Shown in pieces: positions 1-7,058 of a stretch of DNA of 17,896 nt. The stretch is from Opitutaceae bacterium (lineage in GTDB: Bacteria; Verrucomicrobiota; Verrucomicrobiia; Opitutales; Opitutaceae), in contig JANXSC010000582.1 in the NCBI GenBank assembly GCA_025352845.1, forward strand, positions 1 to 17,896, written 5' to 3'. Below the pieces are notes generated by a model, which saw nothing but the letters and a program-made list of their open reading frames with translations, did no database searches and was not told the origin of the DNA. The position numbers were made by a program, and so were the translations under genes. Within the stretch, counting starts at the first letter, position 1, and each line of letters starts with the position of its first letter.

Positions 1-311
1 ACGCCAAACGCCGCGACTTCCCCACCGCCTTCGTCACCTACAACACCCAGATGGCCTACGGTGCCTCCCTCGCCCTCCAGCGCGAGGGCTGGAAAGTCCC
101 CGGCGACATCAGCCTCGCCTCGGCCGACGTCTCCCGCCTGAGCATCGAGGGAGCCCTCCGTATCACCGGCGCCGGCACCAGCCCCGACAAACTCGGCGAA
201 GCCGCCGCCCGCCTCGTCCTCGGCGAGAGCATGCCCGACGAGGGCTACGCCGATCTCGTCCTCCCCGCCCCGCTCGTCATCGGCAATTCCACCGGTCCCG
301 CCCGCAAGTAA
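1..311 (+). CDS. LacI-family transcriptional regulator, C-terminal fragment
   Basis: The reading frame is open from base 3 and ends at TAA 309-311, so only about the last 102 residues are present; the DNA-binding head lies upstream of the window. The fragment reads PTAFVTYNTQMAYGASLAL, then REGWKVPGDISLAS, then a section on A-x-x-L-G-E-A-A-A-R-L-V. This is the usual end of a periplasmic-binding-protein-like effector domain of LacI/GalR repressors (the G-ALREGWKVPGDISL type block, then the last helix and strand). It is predicted to sense a sugar in the cytoplasm and control nearby genes. It sits 204 bp upstream of a sugar-type symporter on the same strand, with an operator-like palindrome in between, so it is the natural candidate regulator of this locus. 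The family call is fairly secure; the ligand is unknown. Confidence 0.8.
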   Translation, partial: AKRRDFPTAFVTYNTQMAYGASLALQREGWKVPGDISLASADVSRLSIEGALRITGAGTSPDKLGEAAARLVLGESMPDEGYADLVLPAPLVIGNSTGPARK

Positions 312-377
312 GCGCACCCCGCCCGCGCCCCGTTTTCTCAATAAACGTGCCGCTTCGCCCCCACCTCCTCCGCGCTC

Positions 378-397
378 GTAGTCCCGCCTTCAGGCGG
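378..397 (+). repeat. Single GTAG-headed REP-like palindrome
   Basis: A GTAG head (378-381) is followed by the perfect hairpin CCGCCT-TC-AGGCGG (384-397). It has the same layout as the other GTAG-headed elements in this window but a different palindrome, and no inverted partner is visible nearby. It lies in the gap between the LacI-type gene and the symporter gene, about 70 bp after the regulator's stop, and could act as a transcript-end stabiliser. No T-run follows, so it is not a classical terminator. Confidence 0.55.
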
Positions 398-458
398 AAT
401 CGGGGGACGGAGCATTTCCCCCGCACGTCGAGCCGACACCCATTTCCGCCTTGGCATA

Positions 459-482
459 TCATAATTATGAAACCTGATTCAT
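459..482. promoter_or_regulatory. Candidate operator: two overlapping AT-rich palindromes upstream of the symporter
   Basis: Bases 459-470 form the perfect 12-bp palindrome TCATAATTATGA. Overlapping it, 467-482 reads ATGAAACCTGATTCAT, an even-centred imperfect palindrome with ATGAA/TTCAT arms. The second has the general shape of LacI-family operators (TGAAAC...TTCA arms around an even centre). The site is unusually AT-rich for this genome, lies 34-57 bp before the symporter ATG, and follows a LacI-type regulator gene. TTGGCA at 451-456 or CATAAT at 460-465 might belong to a promoter, but spacing to a partner box is not convincing. The role is inferred from position and symmetry only. Confidence 0.4.
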
Positions 483-515
483 CCCGTTAGGTTTCGCCCC
501 TCCTACCCCACCCCG

Positions 516-2273
516 ATGACTCACTACGACTACGCCGTCCTCGTCTTCTATTTCTTCTTCATGCTGACGATCAGCTGGGTGTTCCGGCGCTTCGTCACCA
601 ACGTCTCCGACTACTTTCGCGGTGGCGGCAAGGCGCTCTGGTGGATGGTCGGCGGCTCCGCGTTCATGGTGCAGTTCAGCGCGTGGACGTTTACCGGCGC
701 GGCGGGCGAGGCCTACAAAAACGGCTGGCCCGTCGCCGTGATCTATTTCGGCAACGCCCTCGGCTTCATGCTCAACGCCCTGCACTTCGCGCCGCGTTTC
801 CGCCAGCTCCGCGTCGTCACCGGCATGGAGGCGATCCGCCAGCGTTTCGGGCGCGCGAGCGAACAGTGCTTCACCTGGCTCCAGCTGCCCTTCGGCCTGC
901 TGCAGGCGGGCATCTGGCTCAACTCCCTCGCGGTGTTTTTCGCGGCCGTCTTCGACCTCGATGTCTCGACGACGATCGTCGTCACCGGTGTCGTCGTGCT
1001 CTTGATGGCGCTCGTCGGCGGGAGCTGGGCGGTGCTCGCGAGCGACTTCATCCAAGTCCTGATTCTCATGCCCGTGTGCCTCGCCGTCACCGTGCTCGCG
1101 CTGGTGAAAGTCGGCGGGCCCGCGGCGTTTCTCGAAAAGGTCCCCGCGCATCACCTCGATCTCGGGCAGGTTTTCTCCGCGGATTTTCTCGGGCTCTGGT
1201 GCGTGGCGATGGTGCTGAAACAGCTCCACACCACGAACAACCTCGGCGACGCCAACCGCTATCTCTGCGCGAAAGACAGTGCGCACGCGCGCAAGGCGGG
1301 CTTCCTCGGCGCGGGGCTTTTTCTCGTCGGCATCGTCATCTGGTTCGTGCCGCCGATCGCCGCCGCGATTCGTTTCCCCGATCTGCAGGCGGTGTTTCCC
1401 ACGCTGCGCAATCCGGCCGACGCCTCGTTCATCGCCATCGCGCGCGACGTGATGCCGGTCGGCATGATGGGCCTGCTCGTCAGCGGGATCTTCGCGGCAA
1501 CGATGTCGTCGATGGACTCGGGCCTGAACAAGAACACTGGTTTCTTCATCAAGAATTTCTACCAGCCCGTGCTGAAACCGCAGGCGACCGACGCGCAACT
1601 GCTCAAGGTCGGCAAGATCGCGACGGTCGTCTTCGGCCTGCTGATCATCGTCGTCGCGATCCAGATGAGCCAGCTAAAGGGTCTCTCGCTTTTCCAGCTC
1701 ACGCAGCGCCTGAGCATCTTGATCGGCATCCCGATCGTGGTGCCGCTCTTCCTCGGGCTCATCGTGAAACACACGCCGCCGTGGTCGGCGTGGAGCACGG
1801 TGGTGGTCGGATTTCTCAGCTCGCTGTTCATTACCAATCGCCTGACGCCTGAGTGGGCGACGGAATTTTTCCACCTCGGGCACGCGCTCTCGCCGGCGAG
1901 CGTGGAATATTGGCGGCAGTCCGCGGAGCTGCTCGGTAACGTCGCGGTGTGCTCCACGTGGTTCATCGGCACAAAACTTTTCTGGTCGCGCACCTCCTCC
2001 GAGACGCAGGCGCGCGTCGATCAGTTTTTTCGCCGGCTCAACACGCCCGTCGACTTCGATCGCGAGGAGGGCGCGCACGCCGCCAACGACGGCCGGCAGT
2101 CGCGCGTCGTCGGCTGGCTGTGCGTCGCCTACGGCGGTTTCGTCGCCCTGCTCGCACTCATTCCGAATCCCGCGGCCGGCCGCCTCGCCTTCCTCGGCTG
2201 CGGCGCCATCGTCCTCGGAATCGGTTGCGCGCTGCTCCGCTCGGGGCGAAAACACGATTCTCTCGCGTCATGA
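516..2273 (+). CDS. Sodium:solute symporter (SSS family)
   Basis: This 585-residue protein is a multi-pass inner-membrane transporter of the solute:sodium symporter family (TC 2.A.21), which couples uptake of sugars, sugar acids or similar solutes to Na+. Visible marks are a first membrane helix at about 6-26, the block GGSAFMVQFSAWTFTGAAGE after it, a GMEAIRQRFG stretch after helix 3, and TMSSMDSGLNKNTGFF near residues 329-344, the Ser-Ser...Asp-Ser segment of helix 8 that lines the Na+ site in this family. It is slightly longer than typical members because two extra hydrophobic helices follow a charged segment near 505-535. The ATG has no Shine-Dalgarno sequence; the preceding bases are C-rich. 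Its stop overlaps the ATG of the receptor gene (ATGA), so the two are probably translated together. The exact substrate is unknown; the locus suggests a glycan breakdown product. Confidence 0.9.
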   Translation: MTHYDYAVLVFYFFFMLTISWVFRRFVTNVSDYFRGGGKALWWMVGGSAFMVQFSAWTFTGAAGEAYKNGWPVAVIYFGNALGFMLNALHFAPRFRQLRVVTGMEAIRQRFGRASEQCFTWLQLPFGLLQAGIWLNSLAVFFAAVFDLDVSTTIVVTGVVVLLMALVGGSWAVLASDFIQVLILMPVCLAVTVLALVKVGGPAAFLEKVPAHHLDLGQVFSADFLGLWCVAMVLKQLHTTNNLGDANRYLCAKDSAHARKAGFLGAGLFLVGIVIWFVPPIAAAIRFPDLQAVFPTLRNPADASFIAIARDVMPVGMMGLLVSGIFAATMSSMDSGLNKNTGFFIKNFYQPVLKPQATDAQLLKVGKIATVVFGLLIIVVAIQMSQLKGLSLFQLTQRLSILIGIPIVVPLFLGLIVKHTPPWSAWSTVVVGFLSSLFITNRLTPEWATEFFHLGHALSPASVEYWRQSAELLGNVAVCSTWFIGTKLFWSRTSSETQARVDQFFRRLNTPVDFDREEGAHAANDGRQSRVVGWLCVAYGGFVALLALIPNPAAGRLAFLGCGAIVLGIGCALLRSGRKHDSLAS

Positions 2274-4627
2274 AAACGCCGCCCTCCCTCCACCTCCTCT
2301 CGCTCGCCACGCTCACGTTCGGCGCGAGCACGGGATTGGCGCAGACCGCGGCCAAGCCCGCCACCGATGAGCTGGTGAAGCTCTCCGAGTTTTCCGTCTC
2401 GGCGAAACCGATGAGCGACTACGCCGCCGCCGAGGCCACCACTGGCACACGCGTCGTCAGCACGATCCGCGACCTGCCGTTCAGCGTGAACGTCGTGACG
2501 GGCGAGCTGCTCGACGATTTTCAGGCCCTCGATTTCCGCGACCAGATGGCCTACACGAGCAACGTCACCGGCTACGAAACGCTCTCAAGCGGCTACAGCA
2601 TCCGCGGCTTCGACGCCGACGTGCAGCTCCGCAACGGCTTTCGCCGCATCGGCCTGATCGACAAGGTCAACATCGAGCGCGCCGAGGTGATCAAGGGCCC
2701 CGCCGCCTCGATCTACGGCGCGGTGTTTCCGGGCGGCATCGTGAACTTTGTCACGCGCAGGCCGCGCACATCGCCACAGCAGCGCGTCACCTTCACCGTC
2801 GGCAATCGCGATCTCTATCGCTCGCAGCTTTCCTCGACCGGGCCACTCGGTGACGGGAAGAGATTCTTTTACCGCCTCGATGCCGCGGCGGATCAGCGCA
2901 CCTTCGACCAGCGCTACAAGAAGAAGAATCAGGCGACGGTTTCCGGCCAACTGCTCTTTCAACCGAGCGCGGCGACAAGCGTGAATGTCGAGTTCGAGTG
3001 GCTCGAGCGCCGCGAGCGCGGCATCACGTCGAACAGCACCGTGCCGTTTCGCGTGCAGACCGGGGTGCCCGATCCGTATCGGATGCAGCCCGCCACCGGC
3101 GCGCCGCGCACCTACACGCGCTACCTCGGCATCGCGACGGAGCTGATCGATTTCAACTCCCAGGGCCCGCACACCTACGCCAACCGCTATGTGCGCAACG
3201 TCACCGTCACGCTTGAGCACCGGTTCAACGAGACGTTTTCCTTTCGCAGCGGTGCCAACTGGTTTGAGCGCGGTCTCGTGCGCCAGGAAGCGGGCGGCCG
3301 CGATCAGTTCAACCCCGCCACGCGCACGGTCCAGCGCGGCACCGCGCGCTACCGGCCATTTCCCGAGGGCGGCGCCACGTGGCAAAACGATCTCGTCGCG
3401 TCGTTTACCACGCCCGGCGTGAAACACAAATTGCTCCTCACACTCGACTGGCAGCGGCAGGCCCAGCAGCCGAAGCAATACGACGCGGCGGTCAACGCCG
3501 CCTTCCCTGCCGCCGTCGCCAACGGTCTCAGCATCGACAACCCCGACTACAATTTCTCCGCCTACAAGGACGCCCCCGCGCTCTTCACCACGATCCAAAA
3601 CGAGGACGACACGATCAATCTCCGCGGCGTTTTCCTCAGCGAGCGCGCCAGTCTCCTCGACGGCCGCCTCCTCCTCCTCGCCGGCCTCCGCCGCGATCAG
3701 TCCACGAGCACGACGCGCGATCGCGTGACCGCGACCACGACGGAAATCGATTCGCGCGCGTGGACGCACCAGCTCGGCGTGAATTTCCGCGTGCTGCCGC
3801 AGCTCACCGCCTATGCCAACACCAGCAAGTCCTTCGTGCCGCAGTTCGGCTCCGGCCTCGACGTGAACGGCGTGCGTTTCAATCTGCCCAACGAAACCGG
3901 CCAGGGCTGGGAAGCCGGTTTCAAGGGCGAGGTGTTCGCAAACCGGCTCGCCTTCACGGTCGGCTGGTTCGACATCGAGTTGGAAAACGTGCCGACGACG
4001 GTCACCGACTCCGCCACCGGTCGCACCGTGACGCTCACCAACGGCCGCCAAACCTCGAAGGGCGCGGAGCTCGACTTCAACTGGATCGTGACGGACGCGC
4101 TCCAATTGTTTGGCGGTTACGGCCACACCAAGGCCCGCGTTGTGAGCTTCGAGGGCGCGCGCCATCTCATCGGTTCACCCACCCGGCGCACGCCACGCAA
4201 CACCGTCGGCCTCGGCGCGAAATACGATGTGAAGCGCGGCGCGCTCAAGGGCGCCTACTTCACCGCGGGCTTTCGCTACAACGGCCCATCGCTACCGAAT
4301 CCCTCCACCGGCCGCAATCTCGCCGCCTCCGCCGCCAACCCGATCGTGAACAATCCGATGCCCAACGGCCTGCTGCCGTTTCCCAACCTTGCCCGCGGCG
4401 CGCTCGTCACGGTCGGCAGCGTGCGCGTCGACGACGGCCGCGAGTCCGTGCGCAACGCCGCCTACCGTATCGTCGATCTCGGCGCCGGCTACCGCTGGCG
4501 GCGCGAGCGCGTCGTGCATAAAATACAGGTGAACTTCGGCAACATTTTCGACCGCCGCTACACTTACGGCTCCAGCGGCCAGGGCGACCGCCTCGGGTTC
4601 TCCGCCACCTACGATCTCACCTTCTGA
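2270..4627 (+). CDS. TonB-dependent outer-membrane receptor
   Basis: A 785-residue outer-membrane transporter. The frame is open well upstream, but the ATG at 2270 is chosen because it begins a clear signal peptide (MKTPPSLHLLSLATLTFGAS, cleavage near AQT, residue 25) and overlaps the symporter stop as ATGA. A TonB-box-like segment LVKLSEFSVSA (35-45) is followed by the plug domain (about 58-165), with the motifs GYSIRGFD, IERAEVIKGPAASIYG and GGIVNFVTRRP. The rest is beta-barrel, ending in FSATYDLTF with the terminal phenylalanine expected for outer-membrane barrels. The length is that of siderophore-type receptors rather than the larger SusC type, and no SusD partner is present. Coupled translation with the symporter suggests both move the same compound, here probably a sugar or oligosaccharide, but an iron-complex receptor cannot be excluded. 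Confidence 0.9.
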   Translation: MKTPPSLHLLSLATLTFGASTGLAQTAAKPATDELVKLSEFSVSAKPMSDYAAAEATTGTRVVSTIRDLPFSVNVVTGELLDDFQALDFRDQMAYTSNVTGYETLSSGYSIRGFDADVQLRNGFRRIGLIDKVNIERAEVIKGPAASIYGAVFPGGIVNFVTRRPRTSPQQRVTFTVGNRDLYRSQLSSTGPLGDGKRFFYRLDAAADQRTFDQRYKKKNQATVSGQLLFQPSAATSVNVEFEWLERRERGITSNSTVPFRVQTGVPDPYRMQPATGAPRTYTRYLGIATELIDFNSQGPHTYANRYVRNVTVTLEHRFNETFSFRSGANWFERGLVRQEAGGRDQFNPATRTVQRGTARYRPFPEGGATWQNDLVASFTTPGVKHKLLLTLDWQRQAQQPKQYDAAVNAAFPAAVANGLSIDNPDYNFSAYKDAPALFTTIQNEDDTINLRGVFLSERASLLDGRLLLLAGLRRDQSTSTTRDRVTATTTEIDSRAWTHQLGVNFRVLPQLTAYANTSKSFVPQFGSGLDVNGVRFNLPNETGQGWEAGFKGEVFANRLAFTVGWFDIELENVPTTVTDSATGRTVTLTNGRQTSKGAELDFNWIVTDALQLFGGYGHTKARVVSFEGARHLIGSPTRRTPRNTVGLGAKYDVKRGALKGAYFTAGFRYNGPSLPNPSTGRNLAASAANPIVNNPMPNGLLPFPNLARGALVTVGSVRVDDGRESVRNAAYRIVDLGAGYRWRRERVVHKIQVNFGNIFDRRYTYGSSGQGDRLGFSATYDLTF

Positions 4628-4630
4628 AAA

Positions 4631-4697
4631 GTAGGGCGGACTTCAGCCCGCCATCCGAACACGCCACAAGCAAAAGGCGGGCTGAAGCCCACTCTAC
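4631..4697. repeat. GTAG-headed inverted REP pair (BIME-like) between receptor and manA genes
   Basis: The left arm (4631-4652) starts GTAGGGCGGACTTCAG and the right arm (4676-4697) is its inverse, ending CCCACTCTAC; 19 of 22 positions agree. Each arm is itself a short palindrome. The pair occupies nearly all of the 72-bp gap between two genes and ends 2 bp before the manA ATG, so it replaces any normal leader. Transcribed, it would form one long hairpin or two small ones. Possible effects are mRNA stabilisation of the receptor message or masking of manA translation; both are inferred. Confidence 0.75.
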
Positions 4698-4699
4698 CG

Positions 4700-5932
4700 A
4701 TGCCGACTCACCGTAACAAACTCATCCTCCTCCCGCCGAACCGCGTGTGGCGCACCTACCCCGGCGGCCGCACGCTCGACGCCCTCGCCGGCGCGCCCGC
4801 GCCCGCCGACACGCATTTCGCCGAGGACTGGATCGCGTCCACGACCGTCGCGAAGAATCCCCCGGACACGCCGCCCTACGCCGCGCCCGCCGGCTCCTCT
4901 CCTTCAACTTTCAACCTTCAACTTTCAACCGCACCGGGGATTTCCCCGGTGCGCGTCGGCCACGATCCGTCACTGCACGATTTCGCCGCGCTGCTCGCCA
5001 GCGATCCGGAATATTTTCTCGGCGCCACGCACGTGAAAAAATTCGGCGCGCAACCACAGCTCCTCGTGAAGTTTTTGGACAGCGGCACGCGGCTCCATTT
5101 CCAAGTTCACCCCACCCGCGACTTCGCCCAGCGCATGCTCGGCGCGCCGAGCGGCAAGACCGAAGCCTACTACGTGCTCAGTTGTAGGGTGGGGTCTCCC
5201 GACCCCGCCGCAGGCCCGTCGCACGCCCCCACTCCCGGAACGGCGGGGTCAGGAGACCCCGCCCTACAGCCAACACCCGAACCGATCGGCTACATCTACG
5301 TCGGCTTTCAGCGCCCACCGACGCCCGCCCAACTCCGCGAGTGGATCGTCACGCAAAATCTCGCGGCCATCGAGGCGTGCTTCGACAAGATTCCGGTGCG
5401 GCCCGGCGACACCTTTATCATCCCCGGCGGCACGCCGCACGCGCTCGGGGCCGGCGTCTTCATGGTCGAGATTCAGGAGCCCAGCGATCTCGTGGTGCGC
5501 TTCGAGTTCGAGCGCGCGGGCTACGTGCTGCCCGCGGCGTCGCGCTTCATGGGCCGCGGTCTCGATTTCTGCCTCGATGTTTTCAACCTCACCGCGCTCA
5601 CCGCCGGCGATCTCGCGACGCGTGTCCGCTGCACGCCGCGGCGATTGCGTGCGCTCGGCCCGAGTTCGCACCAGGACGAACTGATCGGGCGCAACCAGAC
5701 GGATTGCTTCCGCGTGCTCAAGTCCGCGCTCGATACCGCGGTGACCAAGCACGAGGACACCGCCGTCATCGCCATCGTCACGAGCGGCACCGTGACCGTC
5801 GAAGTGGGCGGCGACGTTCACCACCTCCGGACCTACGACAAATTTTTTCTCCCCGCCGGCCTCGGCCCCGTGCGCTTCACGCCGGGCCTCGGCGGTGCCG
5901 AGATCCTCGAGTGCCTGCCGCCTGCACCCTGA
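4700..5932 (+). CDS. manA: Class I mannose-6-phosphate isomerase (phosphomannose isomerase)
   Basis: A 410-residue cytoplasmic cupin enzyme predicted to interconvert mannose 6-phosphate and fructose 6-phosphate using Zn2+. The metal-site motifs of type I enzymes are visible: LHFQVHP (Gln135, His137), KTEAYYVL (Glu155) and GGTPHALGAG (His247), with the catalytic-arginine region EIQEPSDLVVRFE after it. It is longer than the roughly 315-360 residues usual for short bacterial members, and two repeat insertions explain much of the excess: residues about 68-85 (tandem repeat plus hairpin) and about 162-190 (an inverted REP pair). Both fall between conserved blocks, so the fold could survive. The ATG lies 2 bp after another REP pair and has no Shine-Dalgarno sequence. 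Its place in the locus suggests entry of a mannose-related sugar into glycolysis. The family call is strong; the exact sugar phosphate is inferred. Confidence 0.85.
   Translation: MPTHRNKLILLPPNRVWRTYPGGRTLDALAGAPAPADTHFAEDWIASTTVAKNPPDTPPYAAPAGSSPSTFNLQLSTAPGISPVRVGHDPSLHDFAALLASDPEYFLGATHVKKFGAQPQLLVKFLDSGTRLHFQVHPTRDFAQRMLGAPSGKTEAYYVLSCRVGSPDPAAGPSHAPTPGTAGSGDPALQPTPEPIGYIYVGFQRPPTPAQLREWIVTQNLAAIEACFDKIPVRPGDTFIIPGGTPHALGAGVFMVEIQEPSDLVVRFEFERAGYVLPAASRFMGRGLDFCLDVFNLTALTAGDLATRVRCTPRRLRALGPSSHQDELIGRNQTDCFRVLKSALDTAVTKHEDTAVIAIVTSGTVTVEVGGDVHHLRTYDKFFLPAGLGPVRFTPGLGGAEILECLPPAP
4901..4952. repeat. Tandem 14-bp duplication plus perfect hairpin inside manA
   Basis: The 14-mer CCTTCAACTTTCAA occurs twice in direct succession (4901-4914, 4915-4928). 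It is followed by a perfect inverted repeat, GCACCGGGGA-TT-TCCCCGGTGC (4931-4952). The block is read in frame as PSTFNLQLSTAPGISPVR (residues 68-85). The A/T-rich, C/T-biased tandem is unlike the surrounding GC-rich coding sequence and interrupts the isomerase between its N-terminal section and the FAALLASDPEYFLG block. It looks like inserted non-coding repeat DNA rather than family sequence. Confidence 0.75.
5184..5267. repeat. GTAG-headed inverted REP pair (BIME-like) inside manA, in frame
   Basis: The left arm (5184-5210, with T at 5183) starts GTAGGGTGGGGTCTCCCGAC and the right arm (5241-5267) is its inverse, ending GCCCTAC. Including one flanking base on each side, 26 of 28 positions pair. 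Each arm also holds a small hairpin of its own (GGGGTC-TCCC-GACCCC on the left). From GTAG to CTAC the unit is 84 bp, exactly 28 codons, and it adds a Gly/Pro/Ala-rich loop (residues about 162-190) between the KTEAYYVL block and PIGYIYVGF. No stop codon is created in this frame. Confidence 0.85.
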
Positions 5933-5963
5933 ATTTTCGCCGTTCACTTTTTCTTTTTCATCC

Positions 5964-6974
5964 ATGCCACGCCTTGCCTCCTTGCTCACAGTCCTCACCC
6001 CTTCTGAGGCGGCGGAGTTTTTCCCCCCTCCCCTGCTCGCGGGGATCCGCGGGCTCGCAGTCGAGTATCGCCTGCTCGACCCGACGGCGCTCGCGCCGGG
6101 GGAATTTGAGCGTGCGCTCTCCGCCGCCGATCCCGACGTGTTGCTCAGCGCGTGGAAGTCGCCCGAGCTGCCGGCGGCGTTGCCACCGCGGCTGCGCTAC
6201 GTGTGCAACGTCACCGGCTCCGTGAAGCGGGTCGTCACCCGCGCGCACCTCGAGCGCGGCCTGCTCGTCACCAATTGGGGGGCGTCGATCAGCCGCACCG
6301 TGGCCGAGGGCGCGATGTTTCACGTGCTCGCCTGCCTGCGCCGGGCCTCGCACTGGGCCGTCGCGATGCACCAGCCTGGCGTGGCGGCGTGGAAAACCGG
6401 CTTCCACGATTCGCGCTCGCTGTTCGGGCGCACGGTGGGTCTCCACGGTTTTGGGCCCGTCGCGCGCGAACTCGTGGCGCTGTTGCGCCCATGGTCGTGT
6501 GCCGTCGCCGCCTTCGCCCCCGATCTCACACCCGGGCTCGCGCGCGCCCACGGCGTCTCGCGCGCCGCCTCGCTCGAAGCGCTGTTTGCGGAAAACGAAA
6601 TCCTCGTCGAACTCGCGCCGCTCATTCCCGCCACGACCGGAATCGTGACGGAGAAAATCCTGCGCCTCATCCGGCCCGGCGGCGTGTTCGTCAACGTCGG
6701 CCGCGGCGCCGTCGTGGACGAGGCCGCGCTCCTACGCATCGCGCGCGAGGGGAAAATCAGCGTCGGACTCGACGTGTTCGCCTTGGAGCCGCTGCCCGCC
6801 GACAGCGGCTTTCGCGCCCTCCCGCACGTCAGCCTCACGCCCCACACCGCCGGCCCGACCATTGATCGCTACCCGGACGCCGGTGCGTTCGCCCTAAAAA
6901 ATCTCCGCGCCTATGCCGAGGGCCGCCCGCTCGAAGCAGTCATCACGCCCGAGGTCTATGATCGATCTTCCTAA
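5964..6974 (+). CDS. D-isomer-specific 2-hydroxyacid dehydrogenase (NAD-dependent)
   Basis: A 336-residue cytoplasmic oxidoreductase of the D-2-hydroxyacid dehydrogenase family, which interconverts 2-keto acids and D-2-hydroxyacids with NAD(P)H. The nucleotide-binding loop reads GRTVGLHGFGPVAREL (155-170), a GxGxxA version of the Rossmann motif. The expected catalytic trio is present: Arg247 in VNVGRGAVVDE, Glu275 in LDVFALEPLP and His294 in LTPHTAG. The start at 5964 is preferred; the frame is open to 5895, but that extension overlaps manA and has no family-like sequence. It lies 31 bp after manA, with a C/T-rich spacer and no Shine-Dalgarno sequence. Its neighbours suggest a step on a sugar acid or related keto acid, but members of this family act on many substrates, so the reaction is open. 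Confidence 0.85.
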   Translation: MPRLASLLTVLTPSEAAEFFPPPLLAGIRGLAVEYRLLDPTALAPGEFERALSAADPDVLLSAWKSPELPAALPPRLRYVCNVTGSVKRVVTRAHLERGLLVTNWGASISRTVAEGAMFHVLACLRRASHWAVAMHQPGVAAWKTGFHDSRSLFGRTVGLHGFGPVARELVALLRPWSCAVAAFAPDLTPGLARAHGVSRAASLEALFAENEILVELAPLIPATTGIVTEKILRLIRPGGVFVNVGRGAVVDEAALLRIAREGKISVGLDVFALEPLPADSGFRALPHVSLTPHTAGPTIDRYPDAGAFALKNLRAYAEGRPLEAVITPEVYDRSS

Positions 6975-6975
6975 A

Positions 6976-7050
6976 GTAACGCGACGCCTTGGCCCGCGAC
7001 CGAAACGAAAACTCCATCCACCCAACCCGCGGGCTGAAGCACCGCGCTAC
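6976..7050. repeat. Degenerate GTAG-headed inverted REP pair before the heparinase-like gene
   Basis: The right arm (7028-7050) is the inverse of a typical element: read on the minus strand it starts GTAGCGCGGTGCTTCAGCCC. The left arm (6976-6998) starts GTAACGCGACGCCTTGGCCC and matches it at 17 of 23 positions, so it has decayed, including the GTAG head (now GTAA). The pair fills almost the whole 84-bp gap, starting one base after the dehydrogenase stop and ending 8 bp before the next ATG. The right arm shares its TTCAGCCCGC core with the pair at 4631-4697, so both belong to one subfamily. Confidence 0.6.
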
Positions 7051-7058
7051 CCCAAGTC

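Noticed and set aside
465..1598. Long minus-strand open frame (377 codons) opposite the symporter gene
   Set aside because: Its translation is His/Asp/Glu/Arg-rich without domain features, as expected for the antisense of a GC-rich membrane-protein gene; the + strand frame has a clear family match.
2585..4165. Long minus-strand open frame (526 codons) opposite the TonB receptor gene
   Set aside because: No recognisable domain; an antisense shadow of a well-supported receptor gene.
5895..5963. Upstream extension of the hydroxyacid dehydrogenase
   Set aside because: It would overlap the manA end by 38 bp and adds 23 residues without family resemblance; ATG 5964 is better.
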